A DNA stretch of 64,000 bases, taken from the NCBI RefSeq assembly GCF_014489615.1, contig NZ_CP060825.1:2335501-2399500 (forward strand), read 5' to 3'. Source of the DNA: Streptomyces genisteinicus (GTDB taxonomy: Bacteria; Actinomycetota; Actinomycetes; Streptomycetales; Streptomycetaceae). Every line of letters starts with the position of its first letter. The stretch's first letter is position 1. Positions 49,489 to 62,320 of the stretch are shown here, piece by piece. Below the pieces are notes generated by a model. It had not been told where the DNA came from. It searched no databases and saw nothing but the letters and a program-made list of their open reading frames with translations. A program made the position numbers and the translations under genes.

Positions 49489-50922
49489 ATGTCCCGGACC
49501 TCCGCGCCCGCGCCCGCCGTCCAGCCGGACGACACACGGCTCTCGCACGGCCTCAAGCAACGCCACCTCTCGATGATCGCCCTCGGCGGGGTCATCGGCG
49601 CCGGGCTCTTCGTGGGCTCCGGCGCCGGCATCGCCGCGGCCGGCCCCTCGATCGTCGTCGCCTACGCCCTCTCCGGCCTGCTCGTCATGCTGGTGATGCG
49701 GATGCTCGGCGAGATGTCCGCCGCCAACCCGGCGTCCGGCTCCTTCTCCGTCCACGCGGAGCGCGCCATCGGCCCCTGGGCGGGTTTCACGGCGGGCTGG
49801 GCGTTCTGGTTCCTGCTCTGCGTGGCCGTGGGCCTGGAGGCGATGGGCGCCGCCAAGATCATGACGAACTGGCTGCCCGGCACGCCCGAGTGGGCCTGGG
49901 TCGCGCTGTTCATGCTCGTCTTCTGCGGCACCAACCTGGCCGCGGTGAAGAACTTCGGCGAGTTCGAGTTCTGGTTCGCCGCGCTCAAGGTCGGCGCCAT
50001 CGCCCTCTTCCTGGGCATCGGCGTGCTCGCGATCGCCGGCGTGCTGCCCGGCACCGAGGCGCCCGGCACGGCCAACCTCACCGGCGACGGCGGCTTCCTC
50101 CCCAACGGCGTCGACGGCCTCGTCGTCGGCCTGCTCGCCTCCGTGTTCGCCTACGGCGGCCTGGAGACGGTGACCATCGCCGCCGCCGAGTCCGAGCACC
50201 CGGTGCAGGGCGTCGCCAAGGCCGTGCGCACGGCGATGTGGCGGATCGCCGTCTTCTACATCGGCTCGATGGCCGTCATCGTCACCCTGGTGCCGTGGAA
50301 CGACCCGGACGTCGCCGACCCGGACAAGGGCCCGTACGTGACCACGCTGGCCCACCTCGACATCCCGGGCGCGGCCACCGCTCTCCAGATCGTCGTCTTC
50401 GTCGCCCTGCTCTCCGCGATGAACGCCAACATCTACGGCGCCTCCCGGATGGCCTGCTCGCTGGTCGCCCGCGGCCAGGGCCCGAAGGCGGTGGGGCGCA
50501 CCTTCGGCGGTGTGCCGCGGGTCGCTGTCCTGGTCTCGTCGGTGTTCGGCTTCCTGTGCGTGCTGCTCAGCTACTGGCGGCCCGAGGACGTCTTCCAGTG
50601 GCTGCTCAACATGATCGGCGCGATCATCCTGGTGGTCTGGATCTTCATCGCCGTCTCCCAGCTGATCCTGCGCCGCCGCACCGAGCGCGAGGCGCCCGAG
50701 AAGCTGGTCGTGCGCATGTGGCTCTTCCCCGGACTGACCTGGCTCGCGCTGCTGGGCATGGCCGCGGTGTTCGTGCTGATGCTGCGCGAGGAGGCGACCC
50801 GACTCCAGCTGCTGGGCACCGGCATCCTGACCGTGGCGCTGGCGGCCGGCGGCCTGCTCCTCCAGAAGCGCCGCGAGGCGCGCACGGCCGCCGAGGCCGA
50901 GCGGGCGGGCTCCGCCGGCTGA
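49489..50922 (+). CDS. Amino-acid permease, APC superfamily (copy 3)
   Basis: 477 aa. Signature KQRHLSMIALGGVIGAGLFV, then PASGSFSVHAERAIGPW and FGEFEFWFAALKVGAIAL, about 12 helices. A slightly longer external loop (PWNDPDVADPDKGPY) separates it from copy 2. Closest to copy 2 in the loops quoted. The ribosome-binding site is weak (ACAGGG, 8-9 bases before ATG). It ends in a long palindromic terminator. Confidence 0.92.
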   Translation: MSRTSAPAPAVQPDDTRLSHGLKQRHLSMIALGGVIGAGLFVGSGAGIAAAGPSIVVAYALSGLLVMLVMRMLGEMSAANPASGSFSVHAERAIGPWAGFTAGWAFWFLLCVAVGLEAMGAAKIMTNWLPGTPEWAWVALFMLVFCGTNLAAVKNFGEFEFWFAALKVGAIALFLGIGVLAIAGVLPGTEAPGTANLTGDGGFLPNGVDGLVVGLLASVFAYGGLETVTIAAAESEHPVQGVAKAVRTAMWRIAVFYIGSMAVIVTLVPWNDPDVADPDKGPYVTTLAHLDIPGAATALQIVVFVALLSAMNANIYGASRMACSLVARGQGPKAVGRTFGGVPRVAVLVSSVFGFLCVLLSYWRPEDVFQWLLNMIGAIILVVWIFIAVSQLILRRRTEREAPEKLVVRMWLFPGLTWLALLGMAAVFVLMLREEATRLQLLGTGILTVALAAGGLLLQKRREARTAAEAERAGSAG

Positions 50923-50935
50923 GCGGCCCCCGCCC

Positions 50936-50990
50936 CACCCGTATGCGAAGGACCCCCGGCCGGCGGCCGGGGGTCCTTCGCATACGGGTG
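50936..50990. terminator. Long palindromic terminator after permease 3
   Basis: Perfect 55-base palindrome: 26-bp stem and 3-base loop at 50962-50964, 14 bases after the permease stop and well upstream of sodF. Confidence 0.9.
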
Positions 50991-51065
50991 ATCGCACGGC
51001 GCCACGACCCCCGTCCTAGGACCATCGGCTGATCACCGGCGGGCGATGCTGCTGATAGCGTGCAG

Positions 51066-51082
51066 TTGCATAAGGTTTGCAA
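51066..51082 (+). promoter_or_regulatory. Nur-box-like operator of sodF
   Basis: TTGCAT-AAGGT-TTGCAA, two half-sites separated by 5 bases, lies 32-48 bases before the sodF start. It resembles the Fur-family Nur site (second half ttGcaA after n5) through which nickel-bound Nur represses sodF in S. coelicolor. Confidence 0.6.
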
Positions 51083-51113
51083 TAAGAAGGCAGTCGGAGG
51101 GACCACCGCCACC

Positions 51114-51749
51114 ATGGCCATCTACACGCTTCCTGAACTTCCGTACGACTACGCGGCGCTCGAGCCGGTGATCAGCCCCGAGATCATCGAGCTCCACCAC
51201 GACAAGCACCACGCCGCGTACGTGAAGGGCGCCAACGACACCCTCGAGCAGCTCGAGGAGGCGCGCGACAAGGAGGCCTGGGGCTCGATCAACGGGCTGG
51301 AGAAGAACCTCGCGTTCCACCTCTCCGGCCACATCCTGCACAGCATCTACTGGCACAACATGACCGGCGACGGCGGCGGCGAGCCGCTGGAGAAGGACGG
51401 CACCGGCGAGCTCGCCGACGCCATCGCCGAGTCCTTCGGCTCCTTCGCCAAGTTCAAGGCGCAGCTGACCAAGGCGTCCGCCACCACCCAGGGCTCCGGC
51501 TGGGGCGTGCTGGCCTACGAGCCGGTCAGCGGCCGCCTCATCGTCGAGCAGGTCTACGACCACCAGGGCAACGTGGGCCAGGGCAGCGTCCCGATCCTGG
51601 TGTTCGACGCCTGGGAGCACGCCTTCTATCTGCAGTACAAGAACCAGAAGGTCGACTTCATCGAGGCCATGTGGCGCGTCGTCAACTGGCAGGACGTGGC
51701 CAAGCGCTTCACCGAGGCCAAGGGCCGCACGCCGCTGATCACGCCCTGA
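51114..51749 (+). CDS. sodF: Fe-type superoxide dismutase
   Basis: 211 aa from ATG 51114 ([16 protein letters not shown]), following GGAGGGA. Metal ligands fit His28 ([12 protein letters not shown]), His76 ([12 protein letters not shown]) and the Asp and His in [13 protein letters not shown]. The usual GGHxNH is SGHILH, a variant that also affects the second shell of the metal site. It removes superoxide in the cytoplasm. In Streptomyces, nickel switches between SodF (repressed by Nur) and the nickel enzyme SodN; the Nur-like box and the probable s-SodF RNA suggest the same circuit. Confidence 0.95.
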   Translation: MAIYTLPELPYDYAALEPVISPEIIELHHDKHHAAYVKGANDTLEQLEEARDKEAWGSINGLEKNLAFHLSGHILHSIYWHNMTGDGGGEPLEKDGTGELADAIAESFGSFAKFKAQLTKASATTQGSGWGVLAYEPVSGRLIVEQVYDHQGNVGQGSVPILVFDAWEHAFYLQYKNQKVDFIEAMWRVVNWQDVAKRFTEAKGRTPLITP

Positions 51750-51767
51750 GGCTGATCCCGCAGCGCC

Positions 51768-51857
51768 CTGCTCGTGATCGTCTTCTCAACCTTCACCGGG
51801 CAGGCGGATGAAGGACGGCCCCCGCGAGGACAGGACTCGCGGGGGCCGTCTTCCGTG
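51768..51857 (+). ncRNA. Probable s-SodF small RNA from the sodF 3' UTR
   Basis: In S. coelicolor a ~90-nt RNA processed from the sodF 3' end blocks sodN expression by pairing near the sodN ribosome-binding site. Here the region after the stop has an unstructured, pyrimidine-rich segment (cgtcttctcaaccttcacc, about 51779-51797) whose complement contains GAAGG, followed by a strong terminator hairpin. Layout and length match; the ends are estimates and sodN is outside the window. Confidence 0.5.
51812..51852 (+). terminator. sodF terminator
   Basis: 15-bp perfect GC-rich stem (51814-51828 with 51836-51850), lengthened by two pairs, with a 7-base loop. A second, fully palindromic 16-base hairpin (51861-51876) lies just before the convergent gene's stop at 51892 and may serve that strand. 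Confidence 0.85.
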
Positions 51858-51891
51858 TCCGGCCCCCGCGGGGGCCGTCACCCGTCGCCCG

Positions 51892-52530
51892 TCACTCGAA
51901 GGACGGGCCCTGGGTACGGGTGCGCTTGATCTCGTAGAAGCCCGGCGTCGACGCCACCAGCAGGGTGCCGTCCCACAGCCGGGCCGCCGCCTCGCCGCGG
52001 GGCGTGGGCGTCACGACCGGGCCGAAGAAGGCGATCTGCTCGCCGTCGGCTCCCGGTACGGCGATCACCGGGGTGCCGACCTCCTGGCCGACCTTGGTGA
52101 TGCCCTCGTGGTGGGAGGCGCGCAGCTGCGTGTCGTAGGTGTCCTGGTCGGCGTACTGCGCGAGGGACACGGGCAGGCCGACGTCCTCCAGCGCCTCGCG
52201 GATCGCCGTCAGGGTCGGCCCCTCGCCCTTGTTGTGGAACCGGGTGCCGAGCGCGGTGTACAGCTTGCCGACGACCTCGTCCCCGTGCTCCTGCTGGGCG
52301 GCGACGACGACCCGCACCGGGGCCCACGCCTTGGTCTCCAGCATCTCCCGGTACTCCGCAGGGACCTCGTCGAGCTTGTCCTCGTTGAGCACGGCGAGCG
52401 ACATCACATGCCAGCGGACCTCGATGTCCCGGACCTTCTCGACCTCCAGGACCCACCGGGACGTGATCCACGCCCACGGGCACAGCGGGTCGAACCAGAA
52501 GTCCACCGGTGTCTTGCCGTTGTCCGCCAT
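51892..52530 (-). CDS. Mycothiol-dependent DsbA-family reductase (Rv2466c-like), monothiol variant
   Basis: 212 aa from ATG 52530 (MADNGKTPVDFWFDP), with GAGGAG upstream; longer in-frame readings toward 52947 are antisense to pepN. The sequence follows the Mycobacterium Rv2466c type (FWFDPLCPWAWITSRW, VRWHVMSLAVLNED, GTPVIAV, FFGPVVTPTPRGEEA-like). The active site reads CPWA (Cys17 to Ala20), whereas Rv2466c has CPWC as I recall it. A single cysteine suggests a glutaredoxin-like monothiol route with mycothiol. Divergent from pepN; convergent with sodF. Confidence 0.88.
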   Translation of the reverse strand: MADNGKTPVDFWFDPLCPWAWITSRWVLEVEKVRDIEVRWHVMSLAVLNEDKLDEVPAEYREMLETKAWAPVRVVVAAQQEHGDEVVGKLYTALGTRFHNKGEGPTLTAIREALEDVGLPVSLAQYADQDTYDTQLRASHHEGITKVGQEVGTPVIAVPGADGEQIAFFGPVVTPTPRGEAAARLWDGTLLVASTPGFYEIKRTRTQGPSFE

Positions 52531-52669
52531 GTCACTCCTCGTCTCGGGGCGGCACCCTGCGTGCCTCCGGGGGGAACACGCGCGGCACGCGAGGGATTCC
52601 CCCGTATTGCCTGCCAGGACCGCATGAAAGGATCGCTGCTGTTTGGACGAGTCACGAAGGAGTGCTCCC

Positions 52670-55234
52670 GTGCCCGGTGAGAATCTGTCCCGCGACGAGG
52701 CCCGTACCCGGGCCGAGCTGCTGTCCGTCGAGGCGTACCACGTCGCCCTCGACGTGCGGTCCGCCGTCGGGGACGCGCAGGAGGGGGCGGGGCCGCGGAC
52801 GTTCCGCTCCGTCACCACGATCCGGTTCCGGGCCGCCGAGCCCGGCGCCCCGGTCTTCGTCGACCTCGTGGCACCGTCCGTGACCGGCATCACGCTCAAC
52901 GGGCGCGAGCTGGACCCGGCGGACGCCTTCGACGGCGCGCGCATCACCCTCGACGCCGTCGACGCCGAGAACGTCCTCGTCGTGGACGCCCGCTGCGCCT
53001 ACAGCAGGACCGGCGAGGGCCTGCACCGCTTCGTCGACCCGGAGGACGGCGAGGTGTACCTCTACACCCAGTACGAGCCGGCCGACGCGCGCCGGGTCTT
53101 CGCCAACTTCGAGCAGCCGGATCTCAAGGCGCCGTTCCGCTTCGAGGTGACCGCGCCCGAGGGCTGGACCGTCTGGAGCAACGGGGAGGGGGCGCGCGAC
53201 GCCGACGGGGTGTGGCGCTTCGCCGAGACCCGGCCCATCTCCACGTACATCACGGCCGTCGTCGCCGGGCCGTACCACTACGAGACCGACGTCTACGAGC
53301 GGGCGCTCCCCGACGGCACCACGCTGCGGATCCCGCTCGGCGCGATGTGCCGCAAGGGCCTGGCCCGCCACTTCGACGCCGACGACATCTTCCTCGTCAC
53401 CAAGCAGGGGCTGGACTTCTTCCACGAGCACTTCGACTACCCGTACCCGTTCGGGAAGTACGACCAGGCGTTCGTCCCCGAGTACAACATCGGCGCCATG
53501 GAGAACCCGGGCTGCGTCACCTTCCGCGAGGAGTTCGTCTTCCGCGGCAACGTGACGCAGGCGTCCTACGAGCGCCGCGCCAACGTGATCCTGCACGAGA
53601 TGGCGCACATGTGGTTCGGCGACCTGGTCACCATGCAGTGGTGGGACGACCTGTGGCTGAAGGAGTCCTTCGCCGACTTCATGGGCTCCTTCTCGATGGT
53701 CGAGGCCACCCGCTTCACCAACGGCTGGGTGACGTTCGCCAACAACCGCAAGGCCTGGGCCTACCGGGCCGACCAGCTGCCCTCCACCCACCCGATCACG
53801 GCCGACATCCGCGACCTGGAGGACGCCAAGCTCAACTTCGACGGCATCACCTACGCCAAGGGCGCCTCGGTGCTCAAGCAGCTGGTGGCGTACGTGGGGC
53901 GGGACGCGTTCCTGGAGGGGGCCCGGCGCTACTTCAAGCGCCACGCCTACGGCAACACCCGCCTCGGCGACCTGCTGTCCGTCCTGGAGGAGACCTCCGG
54001 CCGCGACATGAAGGAGTGGTCGCGGGCCTGGCTGGAGACCTCGGGCGTCAACTCGCTCACCCCCGAGGTGAGCTGCGACCCGCAGGGGCGCGTCGCCTCG
54101 CTGGCCGTCGTGCAGGACGGCGACACCCTGCGCCCGCACCGGGTCGTCGTCGGGCTCTACCGGGTCGAGGGCGCCAAACTCGTGCGGTACGCGTCGACCG
54201 GTGCCGACGTCACCGGCGCCCGCACCGAGGTGCCGGGCCTGGTGGGCGCCGACCGCCCGGACCTGGTGCTCGTCAACGACGAGGACCTGACCTACTGCAA
54301 GACCCGCTTCGACGAGGGCTCGCTCGCGACGCTCCGGGCCCACCTCGGCGACATCGACGACCCGCTGGCGCGGGCGCTGTGCTGGTCCGCGCTGTGGAAC
54401 CTCACCCGCGACGCGCTGATGCCGGCACGGGACTTCATCGGCCTGGTGCTGCGGTTCGCGGGGCGCGAGAGCGACATCGGGGTCCTCCAGATGCTGCACG
54501 CCTGGGCGCGCGGCGCCCTCGTGCACTACGCCGCACCCGGATGGCGCGAGGAGGGCGGGCGGCTGCTGGCGGCGGGCGCGCTGACCGAGCTCCGCCGGGC
54601 CGAGCCCGGCAGCCAGCACCAGCTGACATGGGCGCGCTTCCTCGCCTCCGTGGCGGCCGGCCCGGAGGACTTCCAGCTGCTCGCCGGGCTGCTGGACGGC
54701 ACCGCGCGCATCGACGGACTCGACGTCGACCAGGAACTGCGCTGGGCGTTCCTCGCGCCGCTCGCCGCGCACGGGGCCGCCGACGAGGCGGCGATCGCCG
54801 CGGAACTGGCGCGGGACGACACGGCGTCGGGCAAGCGGCACGAGGTGCGCTGCCTCGCGTCGCGGCCGTCCGCCGCGGTCAAGGACCAGGCGTGGGCGGC
54901 GGTCGTGGAGTCCGACGCGCTCTCCAACGCACTGGTCGAGGCGACGATCGCGGGCTTCGCGCAGCCGTCCCAGCGGGAGCTGACCGCGCCCTACGCGCCG
55001 AAGTACTTCGCGGCGATCGAGCGGGTGTGGGCGGAGCGGTCGATCCAGATCGGGATGGACGTGGTGCGCGACCTGTACCCGTCGTTCCAGGACCCCGGGA
55101 GCACGCTGGCCGCGACGGACGCGTGGCTCGCCGCGCACGAGTCGGCGGCGCCGGCGCTGCGCCGGCTCGTCCTCGAGTCCCGGGACGACCTGGCGCGCGC
55201 GCAGCGCGCCCAGGAGCGGGACGCGCGCGCGTAG
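52670..55234 (+). CDS. pepN: Aminopeptidase N, M1 family (copy 1)
   Basis: 854 aa from GTG 52670 ((M)PGENLSRDEARTRAELL), with AAGGAG 8 bases upstream. The exopeptidase motif is GAMENPG (275-281); the zinc site is HEMAH (309-313) with the third ligand Glu332 in LKESF. The C-terminal ERAP1-like helical domain covers about 530-854. It removes N-terminal residues from peptides in the cytoplasm; no signal peptide is visible. A close paralogue starts at 62321. Confidence 0.96.
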   Translation: MPGENLSRDEARTRAELLSVEAYHVALDVRSAVGDAQEGAGPRTFRSVTTIRFRAAEPGAPVFVDLVAPSVTGITLNGRELDPADAFDGARITLDAVDAENVLVVDARCAYSRTGEGLHRFVDPEDGEVYLYTQYEPADARRVFANFEQPDLKAPFRFEVTAPEGWTVWSNGEGARDADGVWRFAETRPISTYITAVVAGPYHYETDVYERALPDGTTLRIPLGAMCRKGLARHFDADDIFLVTKQGLDFFHEHFDYPYPFGKYDQAFVPEYNIGAMENPGCVTFREEFVFRGNVTQASYERRANVILHEMAHMWFGDLVTMQWWDDLWLKESFADFMGSFSMVEATRFTNGWVTFANNRKAWAYRADQLPSTHPITADIRDLEDAKLNFDGITYAKGASVLKQLVAYVGRDAFLEGARRYFKRHAYGNTRLGDLLSVLEETSGRDMKEWSRAWLETSGVNSLTPEVSCDPQGRVASLAVVQDGDTLRPHRVVVGLYRVEGAKLVRYASTGADVTGARTEVPGLVGADRPDLVLVNDEDLTYCKTRFDEGSLATLRAHLGDIDDPLARALCWSALWNLTRDALMPARDFIGLVLRFAGRESDIGVLQMLHAWARGALVHYAAPGWREEGGRLLAAGALTELRRAEPGSQHQLTWARFLASVAAGPEDFQLLAGLLDGTARIDGLDVDQELRWAFLAPLAAHGAADEAAIAAELARDDTASGKRHEVRCLASRPSAAVKDQAWAAVVESDALSNALVEATIAGFAQPSQRELTAPYAPKYFAAIERVWAERSIQIGMDVVRDLYPSFQDPGSTLAATDAWLAAHESAAPALRRLVLESRDDLARAQRAQERDARA

Positions 55235-55254
55235 GCGCGCGCAGGCGCGTATGT

Positions 55255-55291
55255 GACGGAGGGCGGCCCCTGGGCGGGGCCGTCCTCTGTC
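55255..55291 (+). terminator. Terminator downstream of pepN copy 1
   Basis: 16-bp stem with two G-U pairs (55255-55270 with 55276-55291) and 5-base loop, about 20 bases after the stop at 55234. Confidence 0.75.
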
Positions 55292-55467
55292 GCGGGGCGC
55301 TCCCCGGGACACCGCCCGCCGCGCGAGGTTCCCGTCCCCGGAGGCCGGGCGCGCGGGTGCCCCCATCGGCAGTCGAACGCACGTACTTTAGGACGGGGTC
55401 GTCCCGAATTGTCGACGAGGACGTAACAGAGGTTCAGGGGGCGCGGTCCCCCGGGCATCCCCCTCGC

Positions 55468-56517
55468 ATGGAACAGTGCGAGACCTCCCCCCAGTCCCCC
55501 TCCCCTTCCGTCTCCCCCGCGGCCCCCGCCGCTCTCGCCGAACGCGTCGTGTGCGGGGCGCAGTTGCGGGAGCGGGGGATGACGTCCGCCCGGGTGGCGG
55601 AGCGGTGCCGGGCCGGCGGGCCCTGGCAGGCGCTGCTGCCCGGCGTGTACCTGCTGCGTCCCGGGCCGCCGACCGGCGAGGAGCTCCTGCGGGCCGTCCT
55701 GCTGTACGCGGGGCGGCCGGTCCGCCCGGCCAGGGCGGTGCTCCCGGCGCAGCGCCCCGAGGGCGGGCCGTACGGCGAGGCCGTGATCACGGGGCTCGCG
55801 GCGCTCGCGCTGCGCGGCTTTGCCGCCGCCCCGACGCTGCGCTCGCTGGACGCGATCGACGTGCTGGTGCCGCGGAGCCGGCGGCTGCGGTCGACGGGGC
55901 GGGCGCGGCTGGTGCGGACGCACGCGCTGCCGGTGGCGGAGGAGGTGACGGGGGTGCCGGTGGCGCCCGCCGCGCGGGCCGTCGCGGACGCGGTCGCCGG
56001 GCTCACCGACCCGGGGGCGGTCCGGCTGCTGCTCACCGAGGCGGTGCGCGGCGGGCACTGCGAACCGGCGGCGGTGGTGCGGGAGCTGAGCGACGCCCGG
56101 CTGCTGGGGAGGCCGCACGTGGTGGACGCGGTGGACGCCCTGCTCGCGGAGGGGCGCGCGCTGGCCGAGGACAGGCTGTACGCGCTGGTGCGGTCGGCGG
56201 ATCTGCCGGAGCCGCTGTGGAACGTGGACCTGCGGCTGCCCGGCGGGCCGCATCTGGGCGGGGTGGACGCGTACTGGCCCGAGCAGGCCGTGGCCGTCGA
56301 GCTGGACACCCGGGCGCCCCGGCACGACGAGGACGCGCTCTGGTCGGAGCACGCGAAGAAGCGGGACACCCTGGAGCGCCTGGGGATCACCGTGGTGCAT
56401 CTGACGCCCCGCAAGCTGCGGGAGGCCCCGGACCAGCAGTCGGTGGTCGTCCGTACGGCGATGATGGCCGCGGCGGACCGGGAGCCGGCCGCCTACGTGG
56501 TGGTGCTGCCGCGCTGA
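55468..56517 (+). CDS. Protein with AbiEi-like N-terminus and Vsr/DUF559-type nuclease-fold C-terminus
   Basis: 349 aa from ATG 55468 (MEQCETSPQSPSP). Residues about 25-75 resemble the winged-helix start of AbiEi-type or transcription-regulator-like proteins (LRERGMTSARVAERCRAGGP ... LLPGVYLLR). Residues about 230-340 look like the very-short-patch/DUF559 nuclease fold (NVDLRLPGGPHLGGVDAYWP, AVELDTRAPRHDE, KKRDTLERLGITVVHLTP). Such proteins are abundant in actinobacteria and mostly unstudied. No AbiEii toxin partner is adjacent. It overlaps the convergent Nudix gene by 25 bases. Confidence 0.75.
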   Translation: MEQCETSPQSPSPSVSPAAPAALAERVVCGAQLRERGMTSARVAERCRAGGPWQALLPGVYLLRPGPPTGEELLRAVLLYAGRPVRPARAVLPAQRPEGGPYGEAVITGLAALALRGFAAAPTLRSLDAIDVLVPRSRRLRSTGRARLVRTHALPVAEEVTGVPVAPAARAVADAVAGLTDPGAVRLLLTEAVRGGHCEPAAVVRELSDARLLGRPHVVDAVDALLAEGRALAEDRLYALVRSADLPEPLWNVDLRLPGGPHLGGVDAYWPEQAVAVELDTRAPRHDEDALWSEHAKKRDTLERLGITVVHLTPRKLREAPDQQSVVVRTAMMAAADREPAAYVVVLPR

Positions 56518-56960
56518 GCGGCCCGGCCGGCGGGGGGACGGGTCCGCCACAGTGCGAGGCCCGTGTCGACGAGGGGGACGCGGTCGAGCGCCGTCACGCC
56601 GGCCAGGGGGTGCCAGGCGGCCAGGTCGGTGGAGCCGCCGGTCTCGGGGCGGAGTTCGCCGCCGGTGACGCGTCCTTCGTAGACGATGCGCAGGCCCTGG
56701 TAGTCGGCGGAGGCGCCGAGTGCGCGGGAGTAGCTGTGGCGCTCCGAGTCGATGCCGAGCAGGGCCGTCATCTCGGCCCGGTAGCCGGTCTCCTCCGCCA
56801 CCTCGCGGACGGCGGTGTCGAGCGGGTCCTCGCCGTGGTCCATCCCGCCGCCGGGCAGGGTCCACCGCTTGGCGCCGTCGCGGGCGACCCAGCGGGCGAG
56901 CAGGATCTGACCGTCCCGTACGCAGACCGCGTAGGCGGCCACCCTCAGCACCGTTCGCAT
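56493..56960 (-). CDS. Nudix hydrolase
   Basis: 155 aa. The full Nudix box lies at about residues 37-59: GGGMDHGEDPLDTAVREVAE followed by ETG, matching Gx5Ex7REUxEExGU. The front strand (VLRVAAYAVCVRDGQILLARW) is typical. It hydrolyses a nucleoside diphosphate linked to some other moiety; the substrate is not predictable. Its 3' end overlaps the preceding convergent gene by 25 bases. Confidence 0.93.
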   Translation of the reverse strand: MRTVLRVAAYAVCVRDGQILLARWVARDGAKRWTLPGGGMDHGEDPLDTAVREVAEETGYRAEMTALLGIDSERHSYSRALGASADYQGLRIVYEGRVTGGELRPETGGSTDLAAWHPLAGVTALDRVPLVDTGLALWRTRPPAGRAAQRGSTTT

Positions 56961-57392
56961 CGGTCGAGGCTACCCGGGCGGCGGTCCGGGAAGGGCGGGT
57001 TCCGGGCGGCCGCCCCGGGCGGAGCACGCGGCCGCGTGCGAGCGGGCGGGAAGGGCGCCGCGGGAGAGCCGTGACCCGGGGAGGGGGCGGGGGCCCGGCG
57101 GGCCGGCGGGCCGGGGGTCCGGGGGTCCGGAGCGGGGGCCGAGGCGCGTCCGAGGAGGTCCGCCCCCGTTCGGGGGATACGGCACACCGTCGGCGAACCC
57201 CGAAGCGGACTGATCAGTTCCCTCACATGTGCACCCATTTGACGGTCGTGGCGTACGCCGAACGGTGGCGGATAGCCGCCATGAGCACTTCACGTCTCCG
57301 TCAACTCTCCACAAAGTCCTGTCATTTACGACAGGCTGAGCGGTCATCCGGCACCGAATTCCGGACCGTCTCATTCACCAACAGGGATGCTG
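56961..57392. promoter_or_regulatory. Upstream region of the secreted subtilase
   Basis: 432 bases between divergent starts. The first half (56990-57180) is G/C-only and featureless. The right half is AT-richer and holds two dyads: ggcgg-atag-ccgcc at about 57266-57280 and cctgtc-atttac-gacagg at 57318-57335. The latter, about 60 bases before the start, is a candidate operator or leader hairpin. No confident -35/-10 pair. Confidence 0.45.
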
Positions 57393-62163
<4,771 letters not shown>

Positions 62164-62178
62164 TCCGGACGGACACCT

Positions 62179-62212
62179 GAGGGGGCGGGCGCCGCGGGGC
62201 GCCCGCCCCCTC
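62179..62212 (+). terminator. Terminator of asd
   Basis: 15-bp perfect stem (62179-62193 with 62198-62212) and gcgg loop, 15 bases after the asd stop. Confidence 0.88.
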
Positions 62213-62320
62213 CGGCGTGCCCGCGGCCGGACACCCCCGGCGGCGCCGATTCTCCCGGGCGCGGCGGGCGTGCCGCGTGGAAGGATGGCCGCAAACATCG
62301 CAAACCGAGGAGATGACCGG

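Noticed and set aside
53212..56517. 1101-residue open frame joining the end of pepN to the nuclease-fold protein
   Set aside because: The first ~750 codons lie out of frame over pepN. Only the part from ATG 55468 has coding character.
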